Assembly (NCBI RefSeq): GCF_040513375.1
Contig: NZ_JBEVTG010000001.1
Coordinates: forward strand, 124,001-188,000
Length of the DNA stretch: 64,000 bases
Direction: 5' to 3'
From: Flagellimonas_B algarum
GTDB taxonomy: Bacteria > Bacteroidota > Bacteroidia > Flavobacteriales > Flavobacteriaceae
Every line of letters begins with the position of its first letter. The first letter of the stretch is position 1. The notes below the pieces were generated by a model. That model did no database searches, was not told where the DNA came from, and saw nothing but the letters and a program-made list of their open reading frames with translations. This document shows positions 23,955-32,812 of this stretch, one piece after another. The translations under genes and the position numbers were made by a program.

Positions 23955-26641
23955 TGCTCTTCCGCTATATTGGGGGCCAACCATTTCTGGGCGACCCCAA
24001 GTTCGATTCCTTTTCTATTGGCGAAGTCGGCGACTTGATCGTCCTTGATCTTACCCAATCCGAAATATTTCGCTTCGGGATGGGCAAAATAATAGCCACT
24101 TACACTTGCTGCTGGCCACATGGCCAAACTTTCGGTCAAGGTCACCCCAATGGTAGCCGCCACATCGAGTATTTCCCAAATGGTCAATTTCTCCAAATGA
24201 TCCGGACAGGCAGGATACCCTGGTGCCGGACGGATACCTTGGTACCGCTCTTCGATCAATTCGTCGTTATCGAATCGTTCTTCTTGGGCATACCCCCAAT
24301 GGGTGGTCCGCACTTCTTTGTGTAGGTATTCGGCAAAGGCTTCGGCCAACCGATCGGCAAGTGCTTTGATCATGATCGCGCTGTAATCGTCGTGTTGTCT
24401 TTCAAAGTCCTCGGCCAGTTCACGGGTACCAAACCCGGCACTCACACAAAAACAGCCTACATAATCCTGTATACCTTTATTTTTGGGCGCAACGAAATCG
24501 GCCAAGGCGATGTTCGGCACCCCATCCCGCTTTTTGAGTTGTTGTCGGAGGGTCCTAAAATGGTAAAGGGTTTCTTTGTTTCCGTTCGCTACCCGCACTT
24601 CAATATCATCGTCATCCACCTGATTCGCCGGAAACAAACCGAATACGGCCTTGCCTTTCAATTGTCGTTTTGCAAGCACCTCGGCCAGCATGCTCCTGGC
24701 ATCAGCGAACAACTCCGTGGCCTGCTCACCCACTACGGCATCTTGCAAGATATCAGGGTATTTACCATGGAGGTCCCAGGATCGAAAGAAAGGGGTCCAA
24801 TCGATGAACTCCTCCAACTTCGACAGATCGAAATCATCCCAAACTTGGACTCCCAAATGACGTGGCCTCGAAATCGTCTCCCCCGAAAAGTCCAAACGGA
24901 TTTTGTTGTTGCGCGCAGCTTGAACATCCAAGAACGCTTGTTGTTTTTTTCTTCCCAAGAACTTCTCCCTAAAACTTTCATAATCGAGCTTGACAGCATG
25001 TTTATAGGTATCGGAATTGCCTTGGTGCAATAGATCGCCCACAACGGTAACCGCCCTCGAAGCATCGTTTACGTGTACGACCGCATGGCTGTAGACCGGA
25101 TCGATCTTGACTGCCGTATGGGCCTTACTTGTCGTTGCCCCACCGATCAGTAAGGGCACTTTGAAATCTTGACGCTCCATTTCTTTGGCCAAAAACACCA
25201 TCTCATCAAGTGAAGGGGTGATCAATCCACTCAAACCGATGATATCGACCTGTTCCGCAATGGCTTTTGCTATGATCTTCTCCGGGGGCACCATGACGCC
25301 CAAATCAACGATCTCATAGTTGTTACAAGCCAAAACCACCGATACGATGTTCTTACCGATGTCGTGCACATCCCCTTTGACCGTGGCCATCAATATCTTA
25401 CCGGCCGATTTGGTATCGGCATCTTTTTCTTCTTCTATAAATGGGGTCAAATGGGCCACGGCCTTCTTCATGACCCGGGCCGATTTCACGACTTGGGGCA
25501 AAAACATTTTTCCACTGCCGAACAAATCGCCTACCACGTTCATGCCGGTCATCAAATGCCCTTCGATAACGGCCAAGGGTCGTGAAGCTTGTTGTCGGGC
25601 TTCTTCGACATCTTCAACGATGTATTCATCGATTCCTTTGACCAAGGCCCTGGTAATGCGCGCCTGTAAGGGCTCGTTACGCCAAGACAAGTCTACCGTG
25701 GTTTCTTTGGCCTTACCCTGAACGGTCTGGGCAAACTCCAATAAGCGTTCAGTGGCATCGTCCCTACGGTTCAAGATCACATCTTCGACATGTTCGAGCA
25801 ACTCCTTTGGAATGTCATCATACACCTCCAACATCGCTGGATTGACGATACCCATATTCATACCTGCCTTAATGGCGTGGAAAAGAAAGACCGAATGCAT
25901 GGCCTCACGAACCGGATCGTTACCTCGAAACGAGAAGGAGACATTGCTGACGCCTCCACTGACACTGCAATAGGGAAGGTTTTCACGGACCCATCGCGTG
26001 CCCTCGATGAAATCGAGTGCATTTCGTTTGTGTTCATCCATACCCGTCGCCACGGGAAAAATGTTCAAATCGAAAATAATGTCTTCAGGGGCGAACTTGA
26101 CCTGGTCGACCAAAATTCGATAGGAGCGTTCGGCAATTTCGATACGACGCTCTAGGGTATCGGCTTGACCGACTTCATCAAAAGCCATTACGATCACGGC
26201 AGCACCATAGCGCTTGATCAAGGTCGCTTGTTTCATAAAGACCTCTTCACCTTCTTTTAGGCTTATCGAATTGACGACGCACTTGCCCTGGACCACTTGT
26301 AGCCCGGCTTCGATGATGTCCCATTTGGAGGAATCGATCATGATGGGTACCCGGGCAATGTCAGGTTCAGCGACCACCAAATTCAGGAATTTGACCATGG
26401 CCTCCTTACCGTCGATCAACCCATCATCCATATTGACATCGATGATCTGTGCCCCTCCTTCGACCTGATGTCTGGCAATCTGAAGGGCTTCCTCATAGCG
26501 ATCTTCCTTGATTAATCGAAGAAACTTTCGGGATCCGGCCACATTGGTACGTTCACCCACATTGATGAAATTGCTTTCGGGGGTGATGACCAGGGGTTCA
26601 AGGCCGCTTAATTTCAGATATTTCGTTTTACGATCTGCCAT
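23951..26641 (-). CDS. metH: Methionine synthase, pterin/cobalamin/activation part
   Basis: An 896-residue protein covering the C-terminal three-quarters of cobalamin-dependent methionine synthase. The pterin-binding domain begins at NVGERTN (27-33). The B12-binding domain has DVHDIG at 424-429, whose His ligates cobalt, followed by GLSGLITPSLDEM. The AdoMet activation domain starts near 570 and holds RPAPGYPACPDH near 800 and LTESLAMWPAASVSGYYFAHP near 850. It lacks the homocysteine-binding domain, which is a separate gene (26927-27928). The start ATG directly follows the stop of the small ABM gene with no gap. Split MetH is a recognised arrangement in Flavobacteriaceae. Confidence 0.95.
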   Translation of the reverse strand: MADRKTKYLKLSGLEPLVITPESNFINVGERTNVAGSRKFLRLIKEDRYEEALQIARHQVEGGAQIIDVNMDDGLIDGKEAMVKFLNLVVAEPDIARVPIMIDSSKWDIIEAGLQVVQGKCVVNSISLKEGEEVFMKQATLIKRYGAAVIVMAFDEVGQADTLERRIEIAERSYRILVDQVKFAPEDIIFDLNIFPVATGMDEHKRNALDFIEGTRWVRENLPYCSVSGGVSNVSFSFRGNDPVREAMHSVFLFHAIKAGMNMGIVNPAMLEVYDDIPKELLEHVEDVILNRRDDATERLLEFAQTVQGKAKETTVDLSWRNEPLQARITRALVKGIDEYIVEDVEEARQQASRPLAVIEGHLMTGMNVVGDLFGSGKMFLPQVVKSARVMKKAVAHLTPFIEEEKDADTKSAGKILMATVKGDVHDIGKNIVSVVLACNNYEIVDLGVMVPPEKIIAKAIAEQVDIIGLSGLITPSLDEMVFLAKEMERQDFKVPLLIGGATTSKAHTAVKIDPVYSHAVVHVNDASRAVTVVGDLLHQGNSDTYKHAVKLDYESFREKFLGRKKQQAFLDVQAARNNKIRLDFSGETISRPRHLGVQVWDDFDLSKLEEFIDWTPFFRSWDLHGKYPDILQDAVVGEQATELFADARSMLAEVLAKRQLKGKAVFGLFPANQVDDDDIEVRVANGNKETLYHFRTLRQQLKKRDGVPNIALADFVAPKNKGIQDYVGCFCVSAGFGTRELAEDFERQHDDYSAIMIKALADRLAEAFAEYLHKEVRTTHWGYAQEERFDNDELIEERYQGIRPAPGYPACPDHLEKLTIWEILDVAATIGVTLTESLAMWPAASVSGYYFAHPEAKYFGLGKIKDDQVADFANRKGIELGVAQKWLAPNIAEEQ

Positions 26642-26923
26642 TCAGTGGTAATGTAGTACTTCAGGGAACGGATTGTAAAAATGATGTAACAACCGCTTCC
26701 ATTCTTGATATTCCTTTGATTTTCGAAAACCGACTTCATGATCTTCCAAGCTTTGCCATCGCACCAACAATATGTATTGGTCTTTACGTTCGATACCCTT
26801 TTTCAATTCGTGGCCGATGTACCCCTTCATTCCAATTAGGATACGTTCCGCTTGGGCAAAACTGCGTTCAAACGCTGCTTGCCGTTCTAATTGTACGGGT
26901 AATATGGCTACTTCCAAAATCAT
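26642..26923 (-). CDS. Small ABM-domain (YgiN-like) protein between metH halves
   Basis: A 93-residue protein with the antibiotic-biosynthesis-monooxygenase fold pattern: MILEVAILPVQLERQAAFER, a helix with GMKGYIGHELKKGIE, LLVRWQSLEDHEVGFRKSKE and a closing HHF. Proteins of this fold are often small oxygenases or act on reactive molecules; the substrate is unknown. It lies 3 bases after metH(N) and directly abuts metH(C), so it is co-translated with both halves of methionine synthase and sits behind the SAM-I riboswitch. That place suggests a link to MetH or its cofactors, but nothing in the sequence shows what. Confidence 0.75.
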   Translation of the reverse strand: MILEVAILPVQLERQAAFERSFAQAERILIGMKGYIGHELKKGIERKDQYILLVRWQSLEDHEVGFRKSKEYQEWKRLLHHFYNPFPEVLHYH

Positions 26924-26926
26924 GGT

Positions 26927-27928
26927 TCAGAATTGCAACAATTTTTTGCGTGGTTTATAGTCAGCCACGATGTCGGCCATCGCCTTGATATGTTCCGGGG
27001 TGGTTCCGCAACACCCGCCGACGATATTGACCAGTTGTTTCTCTAAATATTCACGGATCTGCGCTGCCATCATCGTTGCGGTCTCGTCATATTCGCCAAA
27101 GGCATTCGGAAGTCCCGCATTCGGGTAGGCCGATATGTAGAAATCCGCTTTTGCTGCCAAAACCTCTAGATATGGAGTGAGTTGTTTGGCCCCTAAAGCG
27201 CAATTGAACCCGACGGAGAGTAAGGGAATGTGCGATACCGAAATCAAAAAAGCCTCGGCAGTCTGACCTGACAAGGTGCGCCCGGAGGCATCGGTGATCG
27301 TACCACTGACCATAATCGGGATATCCAAACCACGTTCTTCCTTAAGCTCTTCGATGGCGAACAAGGCCGCTTTGGCATTCAGGGTGTCGAATATGGTCTC
27401 GACCATCAGCATATCGGCCCCGCCATCAATCAAAGCCCCGGCCTGTTCCTTGTACGCTCTTCTAAGATCGTCGAATGAAACGGCCCGAAAGCCTGGATCG
27501 TTAACATCGGGTGAAAGACTGGCCGTCTTGTTGGTAGGTCCCATGGTTCCTGCTACGAAGCGAGGTTTATCCGGATTTTTTTCCGTGATTTCATCAGCGA
27601 CCTGTTTTGCAATTTTGGCTGATTCGAAATTCAATTCATAGACCAAGTCCTCCATCGCATAATCGGCCATGGCAATGGTCGTTCCTGAAAAGGTGTTGGT
27701 TTCCACGATATCGGCGCCCGCTTCGAAGTATTTTCGATGTACTTCGGCAATGGCTTGGGGTTGGGTCAACGATAACAGGTCATTGTTTCCTTGCAAAGGA
27801 TTAGGCCAGTCTTTAAAGCGCTCCCCCCTAAAATCCGATTCGTCGAACCCATAGCGTTGTAACATCGTGCCCATCGCACCATCCAACACCAGGATCCGTT
27901 CTTCCAAAATATCATATATCGTATTCAT
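26927..27928 (-). CDS. metH: Methionine synthase, homocysteine-binding part
   Basis: A 333-residue homocysteine S-methyltransferase domain that binds homocysteine through zinc. The zinc ligands are visible as the Cys in VGFNCALGA and the Cys-Cys in VGGCCGTTPEH; the start shows ILVLDGAMGTMLQRYGF. It supplies the homocysteine domain missing from the 896-residue partner. A SAM-I riboswitch ends about 78 bases upstream of the start, so SAM should repress the unit. An AAAGGAT segment before the ATG may serve as a weak ribosome site. Confidence 0.95.
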   Translation of the reverse strand: MNTIYDILEERILVLDGAMGTMLQRYGFDESDFRGERFKDWPNPLQGNNDLLSLTQPQAIAEVHRKYFEAGADIVETNTFSGTTIAMADYAMEDLVYELNFESAKIAKQVADEITEKNPDKPRFVAGTMGPTNKTASLSPDVNDPGFRAVSFDDLRRAYKEQAGALIDGGADMLMVETIFDTLNAKAALFAIEELKEERGLDIPIMVSGTITDASGRTLSGQTAEAFLISVSHIPLLSVGFNCALGAKQLTPYLEVLAAKADFYISAYPNAGLPNAFGEYDETATMMAAQIREYLEKQLVNIVGGCCGTTPEHIKAMADIVADYKPRKKLLQF

Positions 27929-28005
27929 ATCCTTTGGGTCATTTTTAATTTGACCGGAACGTTACCAAGGAAAATGAATGTGCAGAAGACCTAAAGGCCG
28001 TTGAC

Positions 28006-28104
28006 GTCATCTGTTTCCTTAACCGGAATAGAATGTAGCACCTTCTCGAAGTCGAGGGTTGCTAAGGCTTCAAAGGGTCTATTCCCTCCACCTTTCTTGA
28101 TAAC
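28006..28104 (-). ncRNA. SAM-I (S-box) riboswitch upstream of metH
   Basis: Read on the minus strand, the aptamer core shows AAAGGTGGAGGGAATAGACC, TGAAGCCTTAGCAACC and AAGGTGCTAC in order, the conserved S-box segments. P1 is GUUAUC (28104..28099) with GAUGAC (28011..28006). P4 is a short hairpin closed by TTCC/GGAA. No strong intrinsic terminator follows before metH, so control may be translational or use a Rho-type exit. About 60 bases are nearly identical to the second riboswitch before metY. Confidence 0.92.
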
Positions 28105-28174
28105 TATTCAATCTATAATGAACTGAAACGCAAAGTAACGTTAGGTAAAAATCAAAACCAAATTATTCCCCTTG

Positions 28175-28224
28175 TTTTTGGTCTTAAAACCAAAAAACCT
28201 TCCCGATCTGAATCCGGGAAGGTT
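28175..28224 (-). terminator. Terminator hairpins after the ferredoxin-NADP reductase gene
   Basis: On the minus strand a perfect 10-bp stem (AACCTTCCCG at 28224..28215 read as RNA, complement at 28205..28196, 9-base loop) is followed by a U-run. Right after it a second hairpin, TTTTTGGT / ACCAAAAA at about 28175-28196, continues the T/A-rich stretch. They end the sulfur operon before the metH riboswitch. Confidence 0.85.
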
Positions 28225-28248
28225 TCTCGCTGATGAATAACCCCACAT

Positions 28249-29310
28249 TTAAGCGATGCTTTGCACCACTTCTTTCTTTGCTTCTTTTTTGGTGCCGTCG
28301 AATCCTTCCACTCCCCCGACAGTCGTATACTTCATGACGAACCTTTTGTCAGGGTTGATGATCTTATAGGCATATTGGCACATGACCGCGGCTTCATGAA
28401 AGCCCGATAAGATCAACTTGAGTTTCCCTTCGTAGGTATTGACATCCCCAATCGCAAAAACCCCGGGAATGTTCGTTTGGTAATCCTTGGCGTTGTTGAC
28501 CTTAATGGCGTTTTTCTCGATTTCGAGTCCCCAATTCCCCAAGGGTCCCAGTTTGGGGGAAAGACCGAACAAGGGGATGAAGTGATCGACTTCCAAATAT
28601 TCCGGTGCTTTTTCAGGATCGGTGTACTTGATGACCACTGCTTTAAGTTCCTCTTCACCATGCAGTTCTTTGACCTCGGCCTTGGTGAACAACTTGATCT
28701 TACCGATCTGGGCAAGTTCACGGGCTTTTTCAACAGAATCCAAAGCACCCCTGAACTCGTTCCTGCGGTGTACCAAGGTGACTTCGGAGGCGATATCGGC
28801 CAAGAAAATGGACCAATCCAAAGCCGAATCCCCACCGCCTGCGATGACTACCTTCTTGTTTCGATAGACTTCGGGGTCTTTGATGATATAGGAAACCCCT
28901 TTTTCTTCGTAAGACGCTAAATTTTCGATTTGGGGCTTTCTAGGTTCAAAGGAACCCAGACCTCCTGCAATGACCACTACCGGGGCATGGTGCTTCGTAC
29001 CTTTATTCGTGGTCACGATAAAGGAACCATCATCTTGCTTTTCAAGGGTATCGGCCCTTTCTCCTAAGGTATAGCCCGCATCGAAGGGTTTGATCTGTTC
29101 CAATAAGCGTGTAACCAAATCACCGGCCAGGATTTCGGGATAGGCCGGAATATCATAGATCGGTTTTTTAGGATAGATTTCAGCACATTGCCCCCCAGGC
29201 TCTGCTAAGGCGTCGATCAAATGGCACTTCATTTTAAGGAGTCCTGCTTCAAAGACCGTAAAGAGTCCCGTTGGTCCCGCGCCAATAATCAAAATATCCG
29301 TTTTTATCAT
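28249..29310 (-). CDS. Thioredoxin-reductase-like ferredoxin--NADP reductase
   Basis: A 353-residue FAD/NAD(P) oxidoreductase. FAD motif GAGPTGLFTVFEAG at about 10-23, PGGQCAEIYPKKPIYDIP, NADPH motif GGGDSALDW at about 167-175 and C-terminal AIGDVNTYEGKLKL. The redox CxxC of thioredoxin reductase is absent, which identifies the YumC-type ferredoxin-NADP reductase group. Placed last in the siroheme/sulfite reductase cluster, it probably supplies electrons, through ferredoxin, to the sulfite reductase. The start ATG at 29310 lies 14 bases after the siroheme gene. Confidence 0.88.
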   Translation of the reverse strand: MIKTDILIIGAGPTGLFTVFEAGLLKMKCHLIDALAEPGGQCAEIYPKKPIYDIPAYPEILAGDLVTRLLEQIKPFDAGYTLGERADTLEKQDDGSFIVTTNKGTKHHAPVVVIAGGLGSFEPRKPQIENLASYEEKGVSYIIKDPEVYRNKKVVIAGGGDSALDWSIFLADIASEVTLVHRRNEFRGALDSVEKARELAQIGKIKLFTKAEVKELHGEEELKAVVIKYTDPEKAPEYLEVDHFIPLFGLSPKLGPLGNWGLEIEKNAIKVNNAKDYQTNIPGVFAIGDVNTYEGKLKLILSGFHEAAVMCQYAYKIINPDKRFVMKYTTVGGVEGFDGTKKEAKKEVVQSIA

Positions 29311-29324
29311 TTTTTAGTTCTTTT

Positions 29325-29906
29325 TTATGCGTTTTGCACCAATTTCTCGGTGATTTCATTCATTTTATTGACTTTTTCCTCAAAATCACCGGTCAGCCTT
29401 TTTCGATAACTGTTTAGATATTCGACCATATCGCTGATATTATCAGGGAGCACCTGTTCAAAGAATTGTCGGAGCCTCTTGGCCGTAGTCGGTGATTTAC
29501 CATTGGTTGAAATGGCTATTTTCACATGGCCTTTATTGACGATTCCGCCCATATAAAAATCACACAAAGGTGGGTTGTCGGCCACGTTGACCAAAATGTT
29601 CAATTTTCTACAATCTTGGTATACTTGTTCGTTTACCTGGGGATCATCGGTGGTTGCGATGACCATATGCTTTCCATAGAGCAGGTTGGCATCATACCGC
29701 TGTTCGATGATTTCGACATTAAAGGCCTTTGCTAGGGTCAAGGTAGCTTCCCGCACAAAAGGAGCGATTAAAGTCACCTTGGCATCCGGACTTGATTTCG
29801 TCAAAAAATGCAATTTCTCTTCGGCGACATTGCCCCCACCAACGATCAAAATCTCCAATTGGGAGGTTTTCAAAAAAATCGGATATAGCGTATTTCGTTC
29901 ATTCAT
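29325..29906 (-). CDS. Precorrin-2 dehydrogenase / sirohydrochlorin ferrochelatase-type protein
   Basis: A 193-residue protein equivalent to the N-terminal half of CysG, which oxidises precorrin-2 with NAD and may insert iron to form siroheme. NAD motif VGGGNVAEEK at about 21-30, VNVADNPPLCDFYMGGIV and STNGKSPTTAKRLR are typical. The start ATG at 29906 overlaps the end of cobA by 8 bases (ATGAATGA); the longer frame inside cobA is rejected. Together with cobA it makes siroheme for the adjacent sulfite reductase. Confidence 0.9.
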   Translation of the reverse strand: MNERNTLYPIFLKTSQLEILIVGGGNVAEEKLHFLTKSSPDAKVTLIAPFVREATLTLAKAFNVEIIEQRYDANLLYGKHMVIATTDDPQVNEQVYQDCRKLNILVNVADNPPLCDFYMGGIVNKGHVKIAISTNGKSPTTAKRLRQFFEQVLPDNISDMVEYLNSYRKRLTGDFEEKVNKMNEITEKLVQNA

Positions 29907-30660
29907 GGGTGACCAGTTGTTCGTTCGCAATATGCAAGAGTCGTTGCCTGTGGTTGACGACTTCGCCAATGATAATGATCGCGGGATTGGACAGCTGTTG
30001 CTCCCTTGCCTTGGATTCAATCGAAGCAACAGTGCCAATTCCTATTTTTTCTTCCGCGGTCGTACCCGCTTGAATGATCGCAACCGGGGTATCCGCTTTT
30101 CCTTCTTTTATGAAACAGGCCATGATCTCGTCGAGTTTAGACATCCCCATCAAAATGACCACGGTCGCGTTCGATCGGGCTGCCAATGCGATATCTGAAG
30201 ACAGCTTGTGTTCTTTGGTGGTTCCGGTAATGACCCAAAAACTCTCGGCGGCCCCGCGTTTGGTTACCGGAATATGTTGCATGGCGGGTACGGCTACCGA
30301 TGAAGAGATGCCCGGCACCACGGCTACCTCCATCCCATGCGAAGCCGCAAAAGCCAGCTCCTCGGCCCCACGTCCGAATACAAAAGGATCTCCGCCTTTC
30401 AATCGCACTACATGTTTGCCTTGGGTTCCACGTTGCACGATCAGTTCGTTGATCTGTTCTTGCATATAGCGGTAACAGCCTTTCCGTTTGCCCACGTCGA
30501 TCTTTTCGGCCTGTGGTGCATGATCAAGCAATCGTTTATCGATCAAAGCGTCATACAAGACCACATCGGCGCTTCGCAGTACCGAAATTCCACGAAGGGT
30601 AATTAGATCCACAGCCCCGGGACCGGCCCCTACCACACTTAATTTTCCTTTTTCAAACAT
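29899..30660 (-). CDS. cobA: Uroporphyrinogen-III C-methyltransferase
   Basis: A 253-residue SUMT that methylates uroporphyrinogen III twice, with SAM, to give precorrin-2. Family signatures: VGAGPGAVDLITLRG at 10-24, the VRLKGGDPFVFGRGAEE loop near 82-98 and the central GISSSVAVPAMQHIPVTKRG. The start overlaps the sulfite reductase stop by 8 bases. It provides the siroheme precursor and uses SAM in a unit dedicated to sulfite reduction. Confidence 0.95.
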   Translation of the reverse strand: MFEKGKLSVVGAGPGAVDLITLRGISVLRSADVVLYDALIDKRLLDHAPQAEKIDVGKRKGCYRYMQEQINELIVQRGTQGKHVVRLKGGDPFVFGRGAEELAFAASHGMEVAVVPGISSSVAVPAMQHIPVTKRGAAESFWVITGTTKEHKLSSDIALAARSNATVVILMGMSKLDEIMACFIKEGKADTPVAIIQAGTTAEEKIGIGTVASIESKAREQQLSNPAIIIIGEVVNHRQRLLHIANEQLVTHE

Positions 30661-32743
30661 GCTCCAATTCCAATTTACGGTAGGCTTCCAGTTGCTCTAA
30701 AACAGCCTTGGCATCTTCCAAATAGGCTTTGGCGAATGCCTCGTCAGGCCGGTTTTTGTTCAACTGCAATACCAAATCCCCAAAATTCGAAATCGCCGGG
30801 ATCTTCGCCGTTTCAATAAACAAGCGGTCAAAATCCTTGATGATACTCGAATGGGTATTCGTTTTCACTTTTTCGGCGGTCAAAAGGGCCTTTGCCGAAT
30901 TCACCATCGATTGATAGCTATAATAGATACTCGCGGCCCACTTGCCTAGACCGTACGCTTCAGTTGCTTGATCGATCTTTTCTTGGCTTTCGAAAAATAA
31001 AGTCGCCACAAGATCCACGATGACCCCGGCACATTCTCCGATCCCGATTTCTTTTTTATAGCGTTCCGCATTGCCCCAGTCGATAAAGTCGTCGGTAACC
31101 AAATTATCAACGTTCGAAAGGTGTTTCAAAAGCTCATAAAAATACGCTTCACCCTTTTCGGCATAGTACTCCTCAAAACCCAGTCCGCGACCATTGCTTT
31201 CGTAATCATCCAATATCAACCGCAGTGCTTCCGGGCCACGTTTACTTGGTATTTTCACCACCTTGTCGGCGAAGGTCGCCCGGCCATTGCCATGGTTACC
31301 TCCTCCCAACAGTACTTGTAACCCAGGGGCCACCAATTTGTCTTTGGTACGGATGCTCATACCTTGAAACCCGATATGGGCCATGTTGTGTTGCCCACAC
31401 GCGTTCATGCATCCACTGATCTTAATCACCAAATCAGGGTTGTTGACATAGGAAGGGTATTCTTCTTTGATGACGGATTCCAACTTGGCGGCAATACCGG
31501 TACTGCTTGCAATACCAAGATTGCAGGTATCGGTACCCGGGCAGGCGGTAATATCAAGGGCTTTATTATACCCAGGGTCGGCAAAGCCCAACTTGTCGAG
31601 TTCTTGGAAGAACCAAGGAAGCATCGCCTCTTTAACATGGGGTATCAAGATGTTTTGTCGCAACGACAACCGGATTTCGGAAGCGGCATATTGCTTGACC
31701 AAGTTGGCCAATTGCCTGGCTTTATCGGTATAAAAATCCCCTAAGAGTACCTTGACCCCTATCGCCACATAGCCCTGTTGCTTCTGCGGGATGACATTGT
31801 TCGATTTCCACGCCAAGTAGCGATCTTCATCGTCGATTTTGGCGGCTTTGGCTTCGGCTTCGGCTAGCTGTACTTTGGGATAGGTCTCCACCGCAATGGG
31901 ATAACTGACTATCGGAATGGCTTGTCGCTCGTTGTCGAGCAGCGCTTTGAACGCTTCCAAACCGATATTCTTGATCAGAAACTTCATTCGGGCCTTTGCC
32001 CTACTCTTCCGCTCCCCATACCGATCGAATACCCGTATGACCCCTTCCATTAGCGGAATGATTTGATCTTCGGCTAAAAATTCATACAACACATCGGCAT
32101 GACGCGGTTGCGATCCCAATCCGCCGCCTATCATTACTTTAAATCCTCTATTTCCGTTGTCGACTTTGGCGATAAAACCCAGATCATGCATGTATGACAG
32201 TCCGGTATCGGCATCCGTTGCCGAAAAGGAAACCTTGAACTTCCTTCCCATTTCCTGACCGATGGGGTTTCGCAAAAAATACTCGAAAACCGCTTGGGCG
32301 TATGGTGAAACATCAAAAGGCTCATCGGGATCTATCCCTGCGGTTTCACTTGCCGTAACGTTACGCACGGTATTGCCACAAGCTTCCCGAAGGGTCACCT
32401 GGTCCTTTTCGAGCTGTGCCCATAATTCTGGGGTCCGCTCCAAGTCGACATAGTGAATTTGGATATCTTGTCTCGTAGTGATATGCAACCTTCCGGTGGA
32501 ATATTCATCCGAAACATCACAGATACGAAGCAGTTGATCTGCTGTCACCTTACCATAAGGCAGTTTGATCCTGATCATCTGAACCCCTTGCTGTCGCTGT
32601 CCATATACCCCACGGGCAAGACGAAGACTACGGAACTTTTCTTCATCCATGTTCCCTTCATTGAACAACTTGATCTTTCGTTCCAAATCAATGATATCGC
32701 GTTCGACGACTGGATTTTCTATTTCGGTTCTGAAGCTTTGCAT
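30653..32743 (-). CDS. Sulfite/nitrite reductase with C-terminal HEPN domain
   Basis: A 696-residue protein. Residues 1 to about 545 are a siroheme-[4Fe-4S] reductase: LRLARGVYGQRQQGVQMIR, YSTGRLHITTRQDIQIH, and cluster Cys at 401, 407, 445 and 449 (TACPGTDTCNLG, ISGCMNACGQH). Residues about 565-690 form a helical HEPN-like domain (KWAASIYYSYQSMVNSAKALL, THSSIIKDF) that is not part of ordinary sulfite reductase. The reductase makes sulfide from sulfite. The HEPN tail lacks a clear RxxxxH motif, so ribonuclease activity is unlikely. The start ATG at 32743 is preferred over a longer frame at 32809. Confidence 0.9.
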   Translation of the reverse strand: MQSFRTEIENPVVERDIIDLERKIKLFNEGNMDEEKFRSLRLARGVYGQRQQGVQMIRIKLPYGKVTADQLLRICDVSDEYSTGRLHITTRQDIQIHYVDLERTPELWAQLEKDQVTLREACGNTVRNVTASETAGIDPDEPFDVSPYAQAVFEYFLRNPIGQEMGRKFKVSFSATDADTGLSYMHDLGFIAKVDNGNRGFKVMIGGGLGSQPRHADVLYEFLAEDQIIPLMEGVIRVFDRYGERKSRAKARMKFLIKNIGLEAFKALLDNERQAIPIVSYPIAVETYPKVQLAEAEAKAAKIDDEDRYLAWKSNNVIPQKQQGYVAIGVKVLLGDFYTDKARQLANLVKQYAASEIRLSLRQNILIPHVKEAMLPWFFQELDKLGFADPGYNKALDITACPGTDTCNLGIASSTGIAAKLESVIKEEYPSYVNNPDLVIKISGCMNACGQHNMAHIGFQGMSIRTKDKLVAPGLQVLLGGGNHGNGRATFADKVVKIPSKRGPEALRLILDDYESNGRGLGFEEYYAEKGEAYFYELLKHLSNVDNLVTDDFIDWGNAERYKKEIGIGECAGVIVDLVATLFFESQEKIDQATEAYGLGKWAASIYYSYQSMVNSAKALLTAEKVKTNTHSSIIKDFDRLFIETAKIPAISNFGDLVLQLNKNRPDEAFAKAYLEDAKAVLEQLEAYRKLELEHV

Positions 32744-32812
32744 TATCCTATTTTTCCTATTATTTTTATAGACTATTAAAATAAACGTTTCCCTGCTGGT
32801 ATTTGGCATGGA

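Noticed and set aside
24392..25033. 213-codon plus-strand frame inside metH
   Set aside because: It is antisense to a confidently assigned gene, with composition typical of a shadow frame.
23951..27928. Possible frameshift splitting one metH gene
   Set aside because: The two parts have their own starts and stops and a complete small gene between them, so this is a true gene split, as seen in other Flavobacteriaceae.
30653..32743. HEPN tail as a toxin with an antitoxin partner
   Set aside because: No RxxxxH motif or small partner gene is seen; the domain is part of an intact sulfite reductase.
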